A DNA stretch of 42,574 nt from Pirellulales bacterium (GTDB lineage Bacteria; Planctomycetota; Planctomycetia; Pirellulales; Lacipirellulaceae): positions 1 through 42,574 of the forward strand of contig JAKVCC010000024.1 in NCBI GenBank assembly GCA_022448265.1, written 5' to 3'. Of this stretch, positions 8,964 through 18,187 are shown piece after piece. The stretch's first letter is position 1. Every line of letters begins with the position of its first letter. The notes beneath the pieces are model-generated. The model ran no database searches. It saw only the letters and a program-made list of their open reading frames with translations, and had not been told where the DNA came from. The translations under genes were made by a program, and so were the position numbers.

Positions 8964-11789
8964 CTATTCCTCTCGTAGTAAATCAATCATAGTTCCTTCA
9001 CCGTGGGCCAGGACGATGTCAAACGCCTGCCCGGCGCCTTCCTTCCGCAAGGGGACCGCAAAGCCCCGTTCAATGCCCCGGTCGACGGCCAGCCGGTACG
9101 TGCCGGCAAGGTGGATGGTGGCCCGCGCTTCACTGTATAGATCGGGATTGATGAGTGTCAGGTGCATCCGGTCGCCACCTTCGTGCATGACGATTTCCAG
9201 CGGAGTGCCGCTGGCCCAGGCAGGGCGTTTCACGTGGCTATCCAGCAACCTCAAGATCTCGCGACCGGCGGGCTGGTCGGGGGCCAGCCCACCGCGAGCA
9301 ACCGGCTGACCCACATCGGCAGTGAGCAGGGCTTGCCCGTTGCCATAGCTGGTCAAGAGCACCTGGCCATCGCCATCGACTGCTTCGACGCCTGTCCGCA
9401 ACCTGCTGGAAGTAATTTTCCACGTCAGGTCACCAGTCCGCTCAAAGGTACAATCGCCGAAGAGCTCTTGCATCAATCGACCGTCCGGTTTTCCGAAAGG
9501 CGTAAACACCCCGGCCACGCCGCCGAGGATCAGTGTTCCGCCCGAATCAACCCACGGCAGAATCTTTTCGGTCAGCCCCCGCGGCATCTGTGTCACCAGA
9601 GGAAGCACCAGCACCTGGTAATCGCTCAGATCTTCCCGGTCCGAGAGCACGAATTCTTCTGGGACAAACGCATAGTGGTAGTTTTGACCTTGCAGCAATT
9701 TATGGAAGTTTCGGTAGGCGAACACCCGCTGGTTCCAGGGCCATTCGCAGATGCGCGAGGTGCGCGACTGCAGCACGGCAATTTGCGGCTCGATAATCTT
9801 TTTGTGCAACCACACGTCTTCCATCGATCGCAGCTTGCGCTTCATCGCCGGCACGATTCCCGCGCCGAGCCGCAGCAGACTGTAATCGCTCTCCAGCACC
9901 ATCATGTTATTGTTGGCGTAGCCGCCGTACGTGTCGCCCATTCCATACAGGCCCAACACCCGCCGCCCCCAGGCAACCATCCGCCACAAGTTAAGTCGAC
10001 CGGCTGCCTGCACATCGACTTCGGGAGGAAACGAGCGATTGCTCGGGCTGTTCCAAACGCACTCGAGCATCTGCGTCGTTTTTCCGGTCGCGCGATGCAC
10101 CGAATAGGTGTAGACCTCCTGAAACGAATCGGTCAGTTCGGAGCCAAACAGGTCGCACACATCGTCGGCCCAGCGAAACGCATCGCAGGCGGTGGTCAGA
10201 TAACCATCCATCTCGCCGTAGGTTGGCGAGACCGAGATGGCATGGGTCGGATCCGCCTGCTTAAGCTGCTGATAGCACCAGGCCAGATAGTCGGCGTAAC
10301 TCTCCAACAAGAAACTGTGGAATTCGTAGTAAGCTGGATCGGCCCGACCTTGGTACAGCGCATCGGTAAGTCGCTTTCGCTCGGCCTCGGGCGACTTGAT
10401 ACTATCGACCGGAAGCGAGATCCCATCAAAACTGGCATGGCTAGATCCCCAGGTTGAATTCAGTGGACCGATCGAACCATATTTTTTCGCCAAGTGCTGG
10501 CGGAAGGCAGCCAGGCCAGCCTCGGTGCGCCCGCCGCTGGGCCAGTAAGCGTAGCGGTAATCTGCATGCCCCGGTTCGCACGACGTGAGACTTGACTCCC
10601 AGGCCGTGGTGTACATCAGCACGCTCGGGTTGCCGCGATGCCGCTCGCCGACCCGTTTCAGATAACCCTCGAGCATCTCGCGCACGGCCGGTTGGTAAAG
10701 ATCGAGCGACCACAGCCAACTGCCCGTGTACTCCTGCGGCGCGTCAGGCCTGCTAAGCTCGAGGTGGCTGTGCTTGCGGAACCAGTCGGCCGGACAAAAC
10801 GTCCACGACTGCACGGAACAGGGAACAATGATTTGGGTTTTGCGGCCATAACGCGCGTTGATCGCCATGGGGTCTAGCGTGTAATTGGGATCGAATGCCT
10901 GGTTCTCTATGTATTTGGGTTTCCAAGCGTCGCCGCTGCCCGTGTCGCTACTGATATATGCCTCGTACATTCCGCACGTGTAATCCCCGCGCAGCACGTC
11001 GGTACCCGGATGATCAAGCAGGCCCTGAACGGTCATCACGATGCCGGTAACCGTACCATCGGGCAAGATCGAAGCAGGCGTCTTGTCAACGAAGGCCGGC
11101 GTGGGGTTGAATTCTGGGAGCTGGCCACCCACCCCGGCGCCCCGTTGCAGATCGACAAGCTGTTCGCGCAAGTTCTGCAGCAGTGCTTGGCACCGGTTGT
11201 GGCCTGCTAATAGATCACGCATAAACGCAACTCGGACAGCCGCCCGTGCGTCGACATCCTGCGACAACCGGACGGCCTCTTCTGTGACCGGGACCAAGGG
11301 GGGCGTTTCTTTGATTTTCATGCGTACGGCAAGCGCGGCCGACGCCCGGTTCCCATAATGGGCGTGATAAAGTGTGAGGAAACGCTCCTGCAACTCGGTC
11401 AATTCCTTGGTAACGGCTGCCAACTCGGTCGCTTCGGGCAGACCATCCTCAGACGTTTTGCCATGCCAAGCCGCCAGATAATTCCGCGCGCGGCGGATTG
11501 CCTGTGCGGTGGTCACCGATTCGCTCAGCGCGACAACAGTTCGCGGCTGAATGGAACGTGCTTCCAGCAGCAAATCCTTTTCTGCGTCCGTGGCGCTCGA
11601 AATGACACGTTGCACGTTTCCCGCGGCGCTCGATCCGTCGTCCGCTGGCGGAGGCCCCTGGTCTGCGTGGCTCGTGGCGATCGCGAGCAGCCCGCAAAGC
11701 CAGACAATGGCTGTGGCCAGGGCGGTGCGCGCCCCAGATGGTGGTAGCCAAACGGGTCGCGCAAACATCTGGAAGAATTGGAAGGACAT
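8964..11789 (-). CDS. Exported GH42-like beta-galactosidase family protein
   Basis: 941 residues. Residues 20-42 give a signal peptide (hydrophobic ATAIVWLCGLLAIATSHA). Residues 60-215 are a helical, charged region not usual for GH42. The barrel runs from about 240 to 640, with acid/base candidate E398 (TTAWESS), nucleophile candidate E576 (QMLECVW) and the block RLNLWRMVAWGRRVLGLYG. Residues 720-830 match a trimerisation-like alpha/beta domain (VLVLPLVTQMPRGL, DSGGTLILGG). Known: GH42 enzymes cleave beta-galactosides by retention. Inference: export and the long N-terminal extension suggest a polymer or an atypical substrate. Located between two propeller paralogs, 27 bases after copy C. Confidence 0.75.
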   Translation of the reverse strand: MSFQFFQMFARPVWLPPSGARTALATAIVWLCGLLAIATSHADQGPPPADDGSSAAGNVQRVISSATDAEKDLLLEARSIQPRTVVALSESVTTAQAIRRARNYLAAWHGKTSEDGLPEATELAAVTKELTELQERFLTLYHAHYGNRASAALAVRMKIKETPPLVPVTEEAVRLSQDVDARAAVRVAFMRDLLAGHNRCQALLQNLREQLVDLQRGAGVGGQLPEFNPTPAFVDKTPASILPDGTVTGIVMTVQGLLDHPGTDVLRGDYTCGMYEAYISSDTGSGDAWKPKYIENQAFDPNYTLDPMAINARYGRKTQIIVPCSVQSWTFCPADWFRKHSHLELSRPDAPQEYTGSWLWSLDLYQPAVREMLEGYLKRVGERHRGNPSVLMYTTAWESSLTSCEPGHADYRYAYWPSGGRTEAGLAAFRQHLAKKYGSIGPLNSTWGSSHASFDGISLPVDSIKSPEAERKRLTDALYQGRADPAYYEFHSFLLESYADYLAWCYQQLKQADPTHAISVSPTYGEMDGYLTTACDAFRWADDVCDLFGSELTDSFQEVYTYSVHRATGKTTQMLECVWNSPSNRSFPPEVDVQAAGRLNLWRMVAWGRRVLGLYGMGDTYGGYANNNMMVLESDYSLLRLGAGIVPAMKRKLRSMEDVWLHKKIIEPQIAVLQSRTSRICEWPWNQRVFAYRNFHKLLQGQNYHYAFVPEEFVLSDREDLSDYQVLVLPLVTQMPRGLTEKILPWVDSGGTLILGGVAGVFTPFGKPDGRLMQELFGDCTFERTGDLTWKITSSRLRTGVEAVDGDGQVLLTSYGNGQALLTADVGQPVARGGLAPDQPAGREILRLLDSHVKRPAWASGTPLEIVMHEGGDRMHLTLINPDLYSEARATIHLAGTYRLAVDRGIERGFAVPLRKEGAGQAFDIVLAHGEGTMIDLLREE

Positions 11790-11816
11790 GTGGCTGATTA
11801 TTCAAAAGAGACCTAA

Positions 11817-13298
11817 TCAATATTTAACGCAATAAACTTCGCCTTCGGTGAACTCGAAACGGATGCGCACCGGCTTGTAACGGTAGGCTGACGAGTCTTT
11901 GCCCTTCCAGCTCAGTGTGTGGTCCTGCTTGTCGCCGCTGATCGGGTCGCTGTCCATCAGGTGATAGCCTTCAAGCTTTCGACCGAAGATGTCGCACAGC
12001 TCAGCTCGCAGCCAGCCCCGCACGTTGGCGTCGATCTTTATCTGATCCTGAGACAGAAAAATTGGCTCGGTCATGAATCCGCCGGTCACCTTGTCCGCCG
12101 CGACGGCGAGCAGACGGTTTTTCGGGACACGCACTGCCATGGTGTGCTGTTTGAAATTGTCCTCATCCACAATGTCGTGTCCCGTGCCTACGCCCGTGTA
12201 GTACACCATCCAGTGGTCGCCGTTGTCGACGAGTCCTTCGCCACTAGGATAGGCGCCCCCAGCGTCTTCTGGCTGCGATCCCTCAAACCAGTGGCCTCTC
12301 AGCGGCCTGGACCACTCACTACCATCGCGACTAAAGGCCAGTTCGATAAAACAAGTCTGTCGATTGGCTTCAGTGCGGAAGTGGCCCAGCATGCCGATCC
12401 GCCAGCCGGCATAGTCGCTCACCGGCATGTTGTAGAACTGCTGGTCCCAGGGGTCCTTCTCGTCGGGCCAGACCAGAAACTCCGGATTGCCCCAGTGGAT
12501 ACCGTCGTCGCTACGACGACGGGCAATAGTCCGCAGGAATGCCGGGCAATTGTAGGGAACGTCAACCACGCGTCCCCCCGCCACCTCATTTTCCACGAGG
12601 TACTGATGGAACATCTCGAAGCCATGCTCTTCGCTGTAATAGGCGTGGGAGGCATCATTGCTCTGCAAGCGGTTGACTCGCAGCGTTTGCTCGCGTTCGT
12701 ACTCCTGGGGATCGCGGCGCAGCTTCTTGGCCACTTCGGTCAGCAGCGGGCCACATTCCGGAATGGGAGGATGATAAAGCTGCCCTTCGCCTTCGTTGAG
12801 CATTTTGAAGTGCAGGCCGTCTTCGCTGTCTGCTGCCATTTGCGCCCACAGACGGGTGCCATTTTCACAGCCCCAGAAATAGTACCGCCAATGGTTGGGG
12901 CCCAGGCGTACCGGACTGGGACCGACACAGACCTGCAACTCCAGCCCCTCGATTTCCAGGATGTTCGTATCTTCGCCACGCACCTGCACCTGGCCCAGAG
13001 GGGGCTTTTCCCAGTGAATTCGATCGGTGGACGTCGCCACCAGGCCCCGCGGCATCGATTCGCTAGGATCCTCGCAACAGCGGGAGCCATAGCTCCAGTA
13101 ATACATCCGATAAGTACCGTCCTCGAGCTGAAACGTTTTACTGGAGAAGATACTGGCTGCCCCGTGGTCAGGCGGCGTGTCGCCGGAGACAAGGATGCCC
13201 AAGTGCTCGACAGGCCCATAGGCGAAACGAACATTGCGCGAACTGGCTGGCAGATCTTCATCAAAGAAGAACAGCAACTTGGCTTCTTCCGAGGACAT
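11817..13298 (-). CDS. Five-bladed beta-propeller glycosidase-like protein, paralog C (first gene of operon)
   Basis: 493 residues, closest to paralog B. It has the same motifs (DGTYRMYYWSYGSRC, STDRIHW, SEDGLHF, SRDGSEW, GDHWMVYYTG) and the same C-terminal beta-sandwich ending EGEVYCVKY. No signal peptide. The ATG at 13298 has AGGAG 12 bases upstream, slightly long but the only good site. As the first gene after a 490-bp gap it is the likely leader of the operon running down to position 1. Function as for A and B: an oligosaccharide-active enzyme or binding protein, not assignable to a GH family from sequence alone. Confidence 0.74.
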   Translation of the reverse strand: MSSEEAKLLFFFDEDLPASSRNVRFAYGPVEHLGILVSGDTPPDHGAASIFSSKTFQLEDGTYRMYYWSYGSRCCEDPSESMPRGLVATSTDRIHWEKPPLGQVQVRGEDTNILEIEGLELQVCVGPSPVRLGPNHWRYYFWGCENGTRLWAQMAADSEDGLHFKMLNEGEGQLYHPPIPECGPLLTEVAKKLRRDPQEYEREQTLRVNRLQSNDASHAYYSEEHGFEMFHQYLVENEVAGGRVVDVPYNCPAFLRTIARRRSDDGIHWGNPEFLVWPDEKDPWDQQFYNMPVSDYAGWRIGMLGHFRTEANRQTCFIELAFSRDGSEWSRPLRGHWFEGSQPEDAGGAYPSGEGLVDNGDHWMVYYTGVGTGHDIVDEDNFKQHTMAVRVPKNRLLAVAADKVTGGFMTEPIFLSQDQIKIDANVRGWLRAELCDIFGRKLEGYHLMDSDPISGDKQDHTLSWKGKDSSAYRYKPVRIRFEFTEGEVYCVKY

Positions 13299-13791
13299 GC
13301 TGACTTTATCTCCTAGCTAGGGGCAAATACGCACTGTTGAAAAACAGGCATGTTATATTTCGATCTCTTTGCAAGATTTGGGACGCATAGTAACATTTGC
13401 GACATCCGGAGCAAGTCTTTTTCTCAGAATTCTCATGAATTTAATACACCTACTTTTGGGCCTGCCATGCCAGAAAGATGCTTGGGAATTTCGACACGGG
13501 CCAATAGATGGCTAACCGAAGACAAAACACACAAACTTCGTAGAACTCTCCGCGATCATGAAACGTCAATCGCCGAGCATCGCAACCTCTTTTGACCCCT
13601 GCGCAGCTAACAAGCGACCGCTGCAATCGGCTTTCTCACTGAAAAGAAAGCAAGGAGCTGCGGGGAGACGCAGTTTTAGAAATGGAGCGGTCAAATAGAT
13701 GACCGCCTCGTGCCGAAATTCGGATAACTGGAGGCGATCTTTGCCAAGAAACTGGCAGAGTCGCCGAGCAGCACTACTCTCGGAAGACCAC
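13299..13791. other. Gap upstream of the glycan operon; no convincing gene
   Basis: 493 bases between the DeoR-type stop and the first propeller start. It should contain the operon promoter and part of its control region. On the minus strand there is an A/T-rich segment around 13345-13365 and a small hairpin, CTGTT/AACAG at 13334-13347. An 81-codon plus-strand frame at 13350-13595 has no recognisable features, so I do not call it. Confidence 0.5.
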
Positions 13792-14592
13792 TCATTTTTT
13801 TCGAGGAGCCAAAGGCACGACGGTTACATGACCGTCATTCTCACGAAAACGCGTCAGGTGGATCTCCTGGGCACCGTCATCGGTAATCAGCGCATCGACG
13901 TTCTTGATCGTGGTGTATCGTGCTAGTGCCGTCTTTCCGATTTTAGAACTGTCAGCCAATACATAGCATCGCTCTGCCTGGTGTCGAATCTTTTGGTCTA
14001 CATGCGCCATTTTCAAATCATTGGTGTAGATCGCTCCATCGGCTCCAATCCCATCGGTACCTTGAAAGGCAAGGTCCGCCGTGAACAGCTCAAGCATTCT
14101 CTCAGTGACCAATCCAGTCAGATCAAGACTCCCCTTGTTAACCACACCGCCCAGGAGCACCACCTGGATGCCCTCAGAAAACTGCAACTCGGAAGCAACT
14201 GCCAAAGACGGGGTAATGACGACCAGATCTTGATAGTCTCTCAGTAAATGTGCCAATGCGAGCGTGGTCGTTCCCGAGTCCAAAATAATGCGATGTCCAG
14301 GCTGCACCAGCTTAATGGCCTCAGCGGCAATTGCCTGCTTGGCGCGCGCGTTAGTCTTCCTGCGACTCAAAAAGTCGAACTCAAAAACCATTCGCTGCGC
14401 GGGCATACCTCCACCGTGGGTACGGCGAACCTGTCCAGTTTGTTCCAGCTTGTCCAGGTCACGGCGAACGGTCATCTCGCTGACCTGAAACTGCTTGGCT
14501 AGATCCAAGATCGTGACTTCTTTACCATTCTCAAGGAGCTTGCAGATAGCCAACTGCCGCTGCTGAACCGATATACGTTTCCCTTTACCCAT
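13792..14592 (-). CDS. DeoR-family transcriptional regulator
   Basis: 266 residues from ATG 14592. The frame extends 26 codons further, but that extension (VPLPQAPATCC) has no family similarity. The N-terminal winged helix-turn-helix includes VSEMTVRRDLDKLEQTG, the DeoR recognition-helix signature. The C-terminal DeoRC/ribose-isomerase-like sensor domain has DSGTTT and VLADSSKIG, normally involved in binding a phosphosugar. It lies upstream of and in the same orientation as the glycan operon, so it probably represses that operon until an intermediate phosphosugar accumulates. Repeated TGTGACA/TTTCACA words upstream suggest autoregulation. Confidence 0.9.
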   Translation of the reverse strand: MGKGKRISVQQRQLAICKLLENGKEVTILDLAKQFQVSEMTVRRDLDKLEQTGQVRRTHGGGMPAQRMVFEFDFLSRRKTNARAKQAIAAEAIKLVQPGHRIILDSGTTTLALAHLLRDYQDLVVITPSLAVASELQFSEGIQVVLLGGVVNKGSLDLTGLVTERMLELFTADLAFQGTDGIGADGAIYTNDLKMAHVDQKIRHQAERCYVLADSSKIGKTALARYTTIKNVDALITDDGAQEIHLTRFRENDGHVTVVPLAPRKK

Positions 14593-14613
14593 AGCGCAAC
14601 TGTTGAGAAAAAA

Positions 14614-14642
14614 TGTGACAATATGAAGAATGTGACAACATG
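14614..14642. promoter_or_regulatory. Direct repeat TGTGACAAyATG x2 upstream of DeoR gene
   Basis: TGTGACAATATG at 14614-14625 and TGTGACAACATG at 14631-14642, starts 17 bases apart, 22 bases before the regulator's start codon. DeoR-type repressors commonly bind repeated short words near their own promoter, so an autoregulatory operator is likely. Inference only. Confidence 0.45.
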
Positions 14643-14765
14643 TGGCAGGCGCCTGCGGCAATGGCACCAAAGACTATAGGTCCATGGCCGTCAGCAAAAC
14701 CGCTAAGATGGCATGAGAAATGTGCCTCATAAAAAGGCCTCGCCACTGCTTTGCCGCGTTATACA

Positions 14766-14792
14766 TTTCACATTCTAACATGCTTTCACATT
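14766..14792. promoter_or_regulatory. Direct repeat TTTCACATT x2, second candidate operator
   Basis: TTTCACATT at 14766-14774 and again at 14784-14792, starts 18 bases apart. On the minus strand they read AATGTGAAA, sharing TGTGA with the pair at 14614-14642. Two spaced pairs are consistent with a looping or cooperative operator. Confidence 0.4.
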
Positions 14793-15033
14793 GCTACAAG
14801 CATCCCTAGTAGGGCTCTCTTGAGCCAGCCACCAACGACACGCGCATGTTACATGCACATTTTAGGAACAGCCGATCAAGAGAATGCCGAGGACTGCTGA
14901 AAGCTTTTGCACCTAGCGGTCATATAAACGCGCTGGGCAAGCGCAGGACACGCTACAGACCTTCTGCCAGGGCATACTTGGCGCCCTCATGCCGGACTTC
15001 CTCTTGCACTCCGGAAGCTGCTGATCTCAGACT

Positions 15034-17556
15034 TCAAGCAACCTTGTTTTGCCAATTCCTGGGTCGATTGAACAGGCCTATCGCGGTGCAGCCTAACAGC
15101 AGTAACAAAGCGGAGGTCGGCTCTGGCACCGCCGCCGTCGCGGCCAGCGGCGAGGCCCCAAAGCTGCCTAGCAGGATGCCCAAGTCCAGGCTATCTACCG
15201 GCGCCGTCCCGTTGAGCTCACCCGTTTCCGGAGTCCCGGTGGTACCAAAGTTGCCCAGCAAAATGCCAAGATCCAAGCTGTCGACAACACCGTCCATGTT
15301 AAAGTCAGCTGGATTTGGGCTAGTTACAAACGAAGAACCCGTGTCGAACTTGAATAGGTCACCAGTGCCGCCGTCCAGCGTCCAGACATATTCGTAAGTA
15401 CTGCCGCCCATCGGTGTTAGCATCACGTCCTCCACAAGTCCTGTATTGCGGCTCAACCGCTGCAGTCCGGTGATACCCGAAGACAAGAAATCAAAGTTGA
15501 TTGTGATCTCTTGCTGCGTGGCGGAGGCTAAACCGGTGGAGTCGCTCAAGCCGTTGACGATCATGAAGTAGATGTCGTCGTCGTCCGCAGTGCCGGCGTC
15601 GGTGTATATGGGTGAGAGTGGTTCGAAGTAGCCAACGATCACATCACCCCGCAGACTGTTATTTAAAGAACCGAGGTTGGTTGCCGAAATGGACGTGATA
15701 TAGGGATCGGCGGCCGAATCCCAGGCGGTCACTGCCGTAGGCAACGTGTTGGCCACCGTGCCGCCGTCGTCATGCTCACCCATGATCATGCGGGCGTCGG
15801 TACTAATCAGGCGCACCAGGGTGTCGCCTAGGTTAAGGCTCTGACGGTTGGTCTCCTTGAAATGGTCAAATGTAACAGTGGGGCTGCCGGTGCCGCTGCC
15901 GGTGAACATAGTCGAAGTGACCGAGGTATTATTCACTAAGTCATCGTAGATATAAGGCTTGGATGTCGTCATACCGAAGGCCCAGGCGGCAAAATGCTGT
16001 TGCCGAATCTCGGACTCCGACGGAGCTCGAGTATTTGTGGTGTCGGTAAATGCCTGCGCTTGGACCCCAGTCGGAATCGGGCTGTCGCCAGACCCATCGT
16101 GGCCGCCCAGCCCCAACTGCCGCACCCTTTCAAAGACGGTATACATCCAAGTTGGGCTGCCTCCATCCGGGCCGGCGCCGAGGTAAGGATATTGGTTGAC
16201 TATGATCGCATCAGGCTTCACCGTGCTGAGGTAGGAGACCATGGAGGGCTCAACAGCACCGGTTCCCATGTTGACGATTTGCGTTGACGCCAGGTTGGTG
16301 TGCACCAAGACGCCGGGATAATTGATATGGATGAAATCGCGCTGAACTCTCATCGCGTCCAGAACGCTGCTGCTCACTATATTCGCTTCGTCCTCCAGCC
16401 AGAGGCGGCGGAGGCTGGGCAGGAAGGGGATCTCCTCAGGCTGAATATTTCCGGCTACTTGTGCTAATGGCATTAACCGACTCCAAGGCAAACTGTTGTC
16501 CAGTGGAAGTCCTGCAGGCGGGGTAACTTGGCCTCCCGGATGAGGCCGGTCAAGAAAGTCGACCCCAGTGAAATTGGAGTCACTCCAGTTCACTGGATCG
16601 AACGTCGTCGTACTCGGATATCCGAAATCGACGACCGGCTCCAGCTGCAAGCCATTGGTGACCATCTGTTGATGGCCATACGAAAGGTTTAAAAACCCAC
16701 CATTGTGAAGAGCACCGGACTGTGCCGAGGCAAAATCGGTGGTCAGGTTGATGTTGTCAAGGTAAAAAACCGGCTCGGCAAACACGTCTCTGCCCATGAT
16801 CCCCAATGCCATGCCATTGTTATTAAGCCCGTTGAGGCTGTTATTCGTGCCCAGGTCCTGGGTGTTATGGATCAAATCACCATTGGGATTGGCGGTTTCG
16901 GCGTCTGCAGCCGGGTTGAGCCAGATGGTAAGTTTTTCATCACCAGAAGTCGCACCTGCATCGAATTCCAGTTTCGCTACAACGCGATGGAACACTCCGT
17001 CGCTCAAGCTCCCGGCAGGCGCAAGCTGACCGCCACTAATCATATTTGCATAGAAGGTAAAGTCGGAAACAGCTGGGTTCTGACCGACTCCCAACAAATC
17101 AATATTGGTTGCGCCACCAGCGCCCGGCTCATCCAGATACATCCCAAAAAGAACGCCGGCACCCGCGGCGGCACGTTGGATATCGAAACCGAAATACGCG
17201 GTCGTGCCCGCTGCTAGATCGGTCGTAAAAGTTCTCTCGACGCCACCATTAATGCCCCCAATGGTTGGCTTTGACTCGACCCGGCCTCCTGAAATCTGGT
17301 AGCACGAAAGGCCAGGGTTAGCGCCTCCGCACGAGGCCGGCTGATCGGCGCTGTCTCCCCATCCAGAAGTCCATTTATTGTTGGCATCCTTACTGAAGCC
17401 GAGGTCGTTGATCGGAACGGCATGTGCAAGGTCGCCATCAGAATACGAAAAGCTTTCCGAGAGAATAACATCGGCATGAGACCGACTAGCCGTGAGTACT
17501 ATGGCCAGACACAGAGCCGACGCCAGAAAAGAATGTGACAGAATTAATTTGTTCAT
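15034..17556 (-). CDS. Secreted PEP-CTERM protein: lectin-like domain + glycosidase-like barrel + dockerin-like repeats
   Basis: 840 residues. Signal peptide 1-28 (ends SRSHA). Residues 29-285 are a concanavalin-like beta-sandwich closely matching the secreted protein at 19630-20529. Residues 290-580 look like a TIM-barrel glycosidase (LWLEDEAN, PDAIIVNQYPY, SESEIRQQHFAAWAFGM). Next comes a beta-rich region, then two dockerin-like segments about 753-805 (DFNMDGVVDSLDLGILLGNF and a degenerate second copy). The end is a PEP-CTERM signal (AVPEPTSALLLLLG, then a basic tail). AAGGA about 10 bases before ATG 17556 supports the start. Likely cell-surface or exopolysaccharide-matrix protein, sorted by exosortase; glycan target unknown. 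Confidence 0.78.
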   Translation of the reverse strand: MNKLILSHSFLASALCLAIVLTASRSHADVILSESFSYSDGDLAHAVPINDLGFSKDANNKWTSGWGDSADQPASCGGANPGLSCYQISGGRVESKPTIGGINGGVERTFTTDLAAGTTAYFGFDIQRAAAGAGVLFGMYLDEPGAGGATNIDLLGVGQNPAVSDFTFYANMISGGQLAPAGSLSDGVFHRVVAKLEFDAGATSGDEKLTIWLNPAADAETANPNGDLIHNTQDLGTNNSLNGLNNNGMALGIMGRDVFAEPVFYLDNINLTTDFASAQSGALHNGGFLNLSYGHQQMVTNGLQLEPVVDFGYPSTTTFDPVNWSDSNFTGVDFLDRPHPGGQVTPPAGLPLDNSLPWSRLMPLAQVAGNIQPEEIPFLPSLRRLWLEDEANIVSSSVLDAMRVQRDFIHINYPGVLVHTNLASTQIVNMGTGAVEPSMVSYLSTVKPDAIIVNQYPYLGAGPDGGSPTWMYTVFERVRQLGLGGHDGSGDSPIPTGVQAQAFTDTTNTRAPSESEIRQQHFAAWAFGMTTSKPYIYDDLVNNTSVTSTMFTGSGTGSPTVTFDHFKETNRQSLNLGDTLVRLISTDARMIMGEHDDGGTVANTLPTAVTAWDSAADPYITSISATNLGSLNNSLRGDVIVGYFEPLSPIYTDAGTADDDDIYFMIVNGLSDSTGLASATQQEITINFDFLSSGITGLQRLSRNTGLVEDVMLTPMGGSTYEYVWTLDGGTGDLFKFDTGSSFVTSPNPADFNMDGVVDSLDLGILLGNFGTTGTPETGELNGTAPVDSLDLGILLGSFGASPLAATAAVPEPTSALLLLLGCTAIGLFNRPRNWQNKVA

Positions 17557-17711
17557 GAGCTCTTATCCTTTTAGTTGCAAAAACCCACTATTAGCACCGG
17601 GTCTATTGTATTCTAATTTTCCAGCAATTACTAAAAACTCGCCTCGTCGTTTTCATTCATTCCAGTCAAATTTTATTTTCTGTCTTGAGAAACAACCACC
17701 TCAACACCTAA

Positions 17712-18158
17712 TCACCTGGACTCCAGAATCAAATCGTACACCGGCTTATCCTCGGCCACGGTGACCTTGAGCTCTGATTTTTTAGCAGCGGCGTACTTCG
17801 CCGGCAGGATCTGGCGGGTCACCGATTTGTCGGGCCAATCGTCGGAGTCAAACGGAAAATCGCTCCCATCGGGCATCACCCGTTTCTCAATGGTCACCAG
17901 ATAATCTCCCGGGGGGAGCCCCTCTTTGCCTTGCCAGGTGGCCACCTCGTAACGCCCACTCGATCCCGTCCGGCCGTGGCCGCCATTTCCGGCGACTTGG
18001 CTCAAGGGAAAAAACTCCAAGACCGCCGCGGAAAGCGGGGCACCATCCAGTGTCACCGTGCCGACAACCGGTACACGTAGCGGCCCCTTGGCGTCGCCAC
18101 ATCCGGCAGCGGGTAGCAAGAGCAATACTAGCGTGAGTGTGTGCTGTAGACGAAACAT
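17712..18158 (-). CDS. Small lipoprotein with carboxypeptidase-regulatory-like domain
   Basis: 148 residues from ATG 18158. The signal peptide ends in a lipobox (LLLPAAGC), so it should be a lipoprotein. The mature part (VVGTVTLDGAPLSAAVLEF, then GRYEVATW and PGDYLVTIEK) is a transthyretin/carboxypeptidase-regulatory-like beta-sandwich. This type is very common in Planctomycetes directly after DUF1559 genes, as here. An alternative TTG start at 18191 would overlap the DUF1559 stop. Function unknown; the genomic pairing is the main clue. Confidence 0.82.
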   Translation of the reverse strand: MFRLQHTLTLVLLLLPAAGCGDAKGPLRVPVVGTVTLDGAPLSAAVLEFFPLSQVAGNGGHGRTGSSGRYEVATWQGKEGLPPGDYLVTIEKRVMPDGSDFPFDSDDWPDKSVTRQILPAKYAAAKKSELKVTVAEDKPVYDLILESR

Positions 18159-18187
18159 GATGTTGAGGGATGGGACTATAAACTCCT

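Larger units (their letters stand above)
14593..15033. other. Gap upstream of the regulator: promoter region with repeated words
   Basis: 441 bases between the DeoR start and the end of the 839-codon secreted-protein gene. It holds two pairs of repeated words (listed separately) and A/T-rich DNA at 14750-14800. A plus-strand frame from 14846 continues antisense into the next gene and is not a gene. Confidence 0.5.

Noticed and set aside
9162-10457. 431-codon plus-strand open frame opposite the GH42-like gene
   Set aside because: No domain, signal or ribosome site; the minus-strand gene has clear family motifs.
11919-13316. 465-codon plus-strand open frame opposite propeller gene C
   Set aside because: Antisense shadow of a conserved gene in GC-rich DNA; similar shadows occur opposite copies A and B.
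13350-13595. 81-codon plus-strand frame upstream of the glycan operon
   Set aside because: Composition and lack of motifs or a start signal argue against a gene; it lies in the presumed control region.
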